64,000 nucleotides of DNA. Source: Lentinus brumalis. Its lineage: Eukaryota > Basidiomycota > Agaricomycetes > Polyporales > Polyporaceae. A model generated the notes under the pieces. The model was not told where the DNA came from, searched no databases, and worked only from the letters and a program-made list of their open reading frames with translations. Below are positions 59,401-64,000 of this stretch, piece after piece. The stretch lies in assembly GCA_001792895.1 (NCBI GenBank), contig MARA01000001.1:3038001-3102000 (forward strand), in the 5' to 3' direction. Each line of letters starts with the position of its first letter. Position 1 is the stretch's first letter. The translations under genes were made by a program, and so were the position numbers.

Positions 59401-59949
59401 TTCGCCGCATGTGGCTTGCTATCATCAGGCCCCCCGGTGTCGCAAGGCGGCGGAGACTCTGTGCGGCGCGCTGTTCCACGGAACGCCCTCGCGCTACCGC
59501 AAGCTCATCGATGCCATGACCCGTTCGTCACAGGCTGTACGTGTACCCTTTGATCTCGAGGTCCGCATCGTCCACGCTGATACACGTACAATGCCTCACA
59601 GCAACAGCTGAACGATCTGGTCGTCCAAGTAGCAACTCTATCCAAGACCGTCGAGAAGCTCAAGCAGCTCCTCAGCGCCCAGCACGAGCACGTCTCCAAG
59701 CTGACGGCATCTCTCGACTATCACGACCGACATCATGCAGAGCAGGAAGCCACGACGATCACGGTGAAGCGGGTGGACACGAGCGAAAGCTCAACGAAGA
59801 ATACCCACACGAGAAAGCGAGACTACGTGCTCAGGCCCTTCACACGGGCGCGTGCTGACTCCGAGAGCACGCTTGCCGAGACCGAGGAGAAGGAGCTGGA
59901 GAAGGTGACGTTTTGGCCGAGAGGGTTACCGCGCGTGCATTGGCACTAG
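56475..59949 (+). CDS. EF-hand and coiled-coil protein of basidiomycete type
   Basis: The start is set at ATG 56475 (MSPVVRSESPTPFLGAGPQA) and the stop at TAG 59947-59949. Many exons give an amphipathic helical N-terminal half (VQKVADKVVHIADHILKLVE, ILREIEGPEDELSSNVEVTF, NMTDIKASADQILAHVTKLE, MKETLRRDFDDLLEIHG). In the middle lies one canonical EF-hand loop, DEDGSDLISASE, with acidic residues at positions 1, 3, 6 and 12. It is followed by GWSTAQWFAL and a CACGWANNNAWYYRRIEEFM segment. Then come an all-helical region (FFAFQARMQELMRGWRSQGR, ADGLFRNVRHE), a coiled coil (QLNDLVVQVATLSKTVEKLK) and a basic tail. This architecture recurs in Agaricomycetes with no known function; calcium binding is inferred from the loop. 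Exon edges between 56880 and 57720 are approximate. Confidence 0.7.
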
Positions 59950-60365
59950 ATGTTTGCAATTGTCTGAAGTTCGTCTTCCCTTCAAATCTCGCACTGTGAT
60001 GTGATGTATGACTAGTGCTCCATGTGTTCTGTAGCGGTGCACCACCAGTAATGTGTCCTGATGGTACGGAGAGGGCTCTAACGTTTAAGTATCAAAAGGC
60101 TTCAGAATCCGCTTCCTTTATCGTCTGCGAGTTGGGAATTCAAACTATTTTGATTGTCATGCTGTACGAATTCATTACCAGCCATCTCACTGTTCACGCG
60201 CACGTTGTGAAGTCGAAACCTGCGGAACCGTCCACAACGAAGTCAAAGGAACTTGAAACTTAGATTCGCGGACGGGCTTCGTGAGAACTCGATCACGGGA
60301 CCGACGCGCATTGCCACAAGCGCGTCTCGGCGCCTTCACGCGTCTCTCTTCTTGCTCCTCACTCG
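59950..60365. other. Intergenic upstream of the RecQ gene
   Basis: Nothing is recognised. An upstream noncoding exon of the helicase gene is possible. Confidence 0.35.
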
Positions 60366-63300
60366 ATGGATGACTGTAGGAGGTACGCACCAACAATCCC
60401 GCGCTCTATCTATACTTCTAACTCATACATTCTGTGACTCTAACCAGAGTGCTTTTGGACAGTAAGCATCATATACAGTCCGCCACAATACCGTGACTGC
60501 TGACTGGCAGATACTTACGTTGCCCAGCTTTTGGCCACTCGGCTTTCCGCGGCAAACAGGAAGAAGTCGTGGAAGCCGCTATACTAGGTAGCGCGACTTT
60601 CATACATACTTTTATAACGCAGCTGATTGACTGCGCCTAGGGTCCGATGTGCTAGTCATCGCACCAACTGGGATGGGCAAGGTTGGTTACAGTACTCCTC
60701 CGGGAGCCACGCGTTGTTCACCAGTCCACCGCAGAGCCTCTGCTTCCAAGTACCTGCAGTTGCTGCCGAGGTACTTACACTCAGATTGCATATGTATCTG
60801 TACCTGACAGCACTGTGCATTCAGCATGGCGTAACAGTGGTGGTCTCACCCCTTCTTGGTAAGCATCCAACTGTGTCAACCTTTGATATGCTGAACATTA
60901 TATGCCACTCGACAGCTCTGATGAAGAACCGTCAGTCGTTCTTCTCTTTCTATCTAATTAATGTAGCTAACGCTGTGCTGCAGAGATAGCCAAGCTTAGG
61001 GAACTGTCTGTGCCTGTCGCATCACTAACCTCCGACACCCCGTCGCATGAAAGGTCCTGTGTAGGTCGCGCATATTCGCATCGCGGCTTCTCGAAAGCTT
61101 ACGTTCTGAATTGCAGGTTATGACGGACCTATCATCAGACGAACCGTCGTTACGGTTGTTATACGGTGTGTCAAGGTCAGCTTCAGACTCAAGACAATAT
61201 TGATGTCGTGCAGTCAGTCCAGAGAAGTTCTGCACGCCGGAAATTCGCAAGATGATGGGCGAATTGCACAGCAGAGACGAGCTTAATCGCCTAGTAGTCG
61301 ATGAGGTACTTTTCAATTGACTATACTAACCGATCTATACTAAACGTCCCTCATAGGCTCACTGTATCTCGGTGGGACCAATTTCAGATACTTTATGGAT
61401 ACATGCTGATAGAATACAGGAATGGGGCCACGACTTCCGTGAAGAGTATCGACGGCTAGGATCCTTCAGGGACAAGTTCCCCAACATACCCATCATGGCT
61501 CTCACTGCCACGGCAACAGAGACGTATGCATCGCCTTTACACATTCGTATTAGAGCAGCTGACTCCAAGGGCCCCAGCGTGCAGCAGGACATCATACGCA
61601 GCCTGAAGATGACTCGGAACCGCCTCTTCCTTGCGGTTCATCCATTCAACAGAGCTAACCTGTACTACGAGGTAGGATGATTGTTGCAGGAACTTACTGC
61701 CAGTGTTCCATCTAACATCGCTCCAGGTTCGCTATCTATCGTCGCCAAATCCGAACGCGCACATGATCGACGTGTTCGAGTACGTCGACACATTGCATCG
61801 ACGACGCGGACAGCCTTCGTCCGGGATCGTGTATTGTCGAACACGGGCCGTATGCGACGAGTTGGCACAATTTCTGCGAGGAAAGGGCATCCAGGCGAAA
61901 GCCTACCACCGCGGTTTGAGGTGAGGTCAGACATCCTATAACGACAAATCGCGCGACTGATCACTTTCTCATGACAGCAATGCGGTCTTGGATAAGACTT
62001 TGAGAGAATGGGGCGAAGGCGGAAACGGCATCCCCGGAGGTGCAGACGTGGTTTGTGCAACATCCACTTGACTCATTGTGGCACGCTCTCAGTGGCCTGG
62101 ATGTCCAGGTATGCGCGACCATTGCGTTCGGCATGGGGATCGACAAGGCAGACGTTCGGTGCGGTCACAGATTTGATTCAAAATTTCACGTAACGAAGCT
62201 AAACGTAATCGCGAGCAGATACATCATCCACTACGACCTACCAAAGAGCCTTGAAGGTACGTGGCCTCACGTCGAGATTCGACACATTCATTAATTCCTT
62301 TCAAGGCTACTACCAGGAAACAGGTGTGTCTCTTGCCGTGGTGGCTCACTGGTGTCCCGGACTCACCGAGTGTGCGTGCAGGTCGGGCGGGGCGAGATGG
62401 TCTGGTGAGCACCTGAGTATCATGCGACTTCAATATGGGCTCATTCTGTTCGTGACCAGCCAGCGAAGTGTATCCTATTTTACTGTTAGTCAATGATGTG
62501 TCCATCTCTGGCGACGCACTGATGACAGATCTTCAGCAAGAGAAGATGCATCGAGGGTCAAGCGCTGGGTGTCCGACTCTCACTCGAAACGTATCGTGAA
62601 GGCAGAGTCCGACAATGGTCCAGCACCCAGCCAGCGAGCCATGGACAGCTTGTCAACGGTATGTCACATCGTGTCGTGTCGTGTACTATAATTTATCTGA
62701 CAGTACTTCTGCTCTTTAAGCTAATCGACTTCGCCGAGAACGTCAACACATGTCGACACGTCGTGCGTTGTATTCGTGCGGTGTAGTACGCGGTACAGCA
62801 CGAGTCTCACCATTTCGGCTTAGCTCATCTGCAGGTACTTCGGAGAGAAGGTCAATGCTCGTGACCCAGCAGTCGTCAAGACATACTGCAACCAGATGTG
62901 TGACGTACGCGCGCCCCTTTGCGACTACCCGTACCGGCTTGATTTGACTTTCTGGTATGTACTACTGTACAGGTCTGCAAGTACCCCGAGAAAGCCAAAT
63001 TCCGGAAGCGCAACCTATCCCCGCACGAGGACGTGATCGCCCAGTCCTGGCGGCCAGCTCATGCCCCATCCGACAGCTCTGGCTCAACTCTTCGCAAGTC
63101 CTTCCAGCGAGACTCGGAGTCCACGGCTAGTCCCAGTCGGTCCATCTCCTTGAAGCGTAATGCACCCGATAGCACAGATCACACAACACTGAAGAAGGTG
63201 AAAAAGGTCCCGACAGTTCCCGTTGTCATCTGTAAGTGACTTGTATCTGCGAGGAGCAGTTGCGCTACGGCGCTGACATGGCACGGTCGTTAAGCGGCGT

Positions 63301-64000
63301 CCCTAAGGAAGTCCTTGAAGACACCTTTCAGGACGCCTTTCAAGACCCCGTTCAAGAACGCGCCTGGGGGTGACGTATCTTCTGCCGCACTTGCACACCC
63401 TGGAGCAGGCATAGAAGACAGGACGCCTGTTGTAAAGGAGCCGGAACCAGCACCGACGAGAGGGTCCAAGGGCAAAGAGAGGGCCGCCAGCTTCGCCGTC
63501 GCTTTCGAGCCTGAGCCTGAACCCGAGCTCGAGTTCGTCAACGCACACGAGGAGTCGCAGTCAACCAGCAAGGCGAGCAGCCAGGACGACAACGATGGCT
63601 CGGAGTCCGTTGCGCGGTCTTGTATGCACATTCTTACAGAGGATTTGTCAGGGTGTCGCTGATGCTATCTACTCTACCTAGCATCTCCGGTCACCGTCCC
63701 CGACACCGATGTGGAGCTCGACGCCGCCTACTCGCAGAAGATACTCATAGACATCCGGCAAGAGTACTTCGCTTCCCTGCGCAAGGCCCTCCATAGAGTC
63801 CTGCCCACTAGCGCCGACTCAGGCGGCATCGCAGCGTGGAGCAGGCTGAAGATGGGGATTGCGGACAGCGAGACGAAGTATGTCGCTTCCGCACCTCGTG
63901 TCCCTCCAGAGCGCACACTAACAGTTCGCGCATGACTTCCAGGAACGATATTCTCTCCACAGCCGCTCGAGAGCTCGAATTCTCCGTGCATTCGCTGTGT
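60366..64000 (+). CDS. RecQ-family ATP-dependent DNA helicase (3' end beyond window)
   Basis: The helicase motifs are all present across many small exons: Q-motif region FGHSAFRGKQEEVVEAAIL, Walker A APTGMGKSLCFQVPAVA, motif Ia VVVSPLLALMKNQ, RLLYVTPEKF-type motif, DEAH box [64 protein letters not shown], and motif VI around YYQETGRAGRDG, followed by a zinc-binding region (FAENVNTCRH; TYCNQMCDVCKYPEKAKF). RecQ enzymes unwind DNA 3' to 5' in recombination and replication repair. The C-terminal extension is Ser/Lys-rich and continues past the right edge. The N-terminal exons (before about 60520) could not be joined with confidence, so the start at ATG 60366 is tentative. Confidence 0.82.
60916..60930 (+). 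other. 15-nt microexon in the RecQ gene
   Basis: CTCTGATGAAGAACC lies between the acceptor actcgacag and the donor gtcagt. With the preceding G and the following AG it encodes Ala-Leu-Met-Lys-Asn-Gln of helicase motif Ia. Confidence 0.7.

Noticed and set aside
1..64000. tRNA genes and CRISPR arrays
   Set aside because: No B-box-like sequence with a plausible cloverleaf was found by eye, and there is no regularly spaced repeat array; CRISPR is not expected in a fungal nuclear genome.

Overview
The window reads as nuclear DNA of a filamentous basidiomycete, most probably an Agaricomycete (Polyporales-like is a guess). Genes are packed on both strands. They are split by many GT...AG introns of about 50-80 nt, and several families are typical of mushroom-forming fungi: Tri5-type terpene synthases, DUF6534 seven-helix proteins, HET-domain proteins and an EF-hand/coiled-coil family. 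Exon joins below were read by eye from splice signals and frame. Terminal stops are well supported; several N-termini are tentative.

Layout. 1-11 kb: a mixed block with an F-box-like pseudogene cut by the left edge, a small SH3 protein of Tea4/Bud14 type with PP1-docking motifs, NCA2 (mitochondrial), a HET-domain protein with a probable frameshift, and a second, inverted F-box-like copy. 11-23 kb: a mitochondrial phosphate carrier, then a gene-poor stretch holding three tandem Tri5-like sesquiterpene synthase genes, all on the plus strand and each with its own TATA box. No P450, oxidoreductase or transporter of a typical terpene cluster lies beside them. 23-43.7 kb: a conserved housekeeping block with an SH3-RasGEF of Cdc25 type, a NiCoT nickel/cobalt transporter, a CTD-kinase-type cyclin, PIG-U (head-to-head with the cyclin, 63 bp apart), a DUF6534 membrane protein, CDC123 and a secreted EEP-family nuclease. 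44-56 kb: accessory DNA with a tandem gene/pseudogene pair of unknown family that may have a PD-(D/E)XK core, a DUF952 protein, a single-span membrane protein and a third, truncated F-box-like copy. 56-64 kb: an EF-hand/coiled-coil protein and a RecQ helicase that runs off the right edge.

Most striking signal. All three terpene synthase genes carry a 6-nt microexon, (T/C)GACAT, between a 30-nt exon and a 193-nt exon. Joining 30+6+193 nt is the only way to build the NDxxSxxxE metal-binding motif, and the totals stay in frame (357, 309 and 337 aa). Two other genes also place tiny exons on catalytic or metal motifs. In the NiCoT transporter, 19- and 22-nt exons flank a 586-nt intron and together encode the HxxxxDH metal signature. 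In the RecQ helicase, a 15-nt exon carries motif Ia.

The accessory parts show repeated duplication and decay: three F-box-like copies with different lesions, a tandem pair of which one copy is dead, and an imperfect inverted repeat on either side of the first terpene synthase gene.
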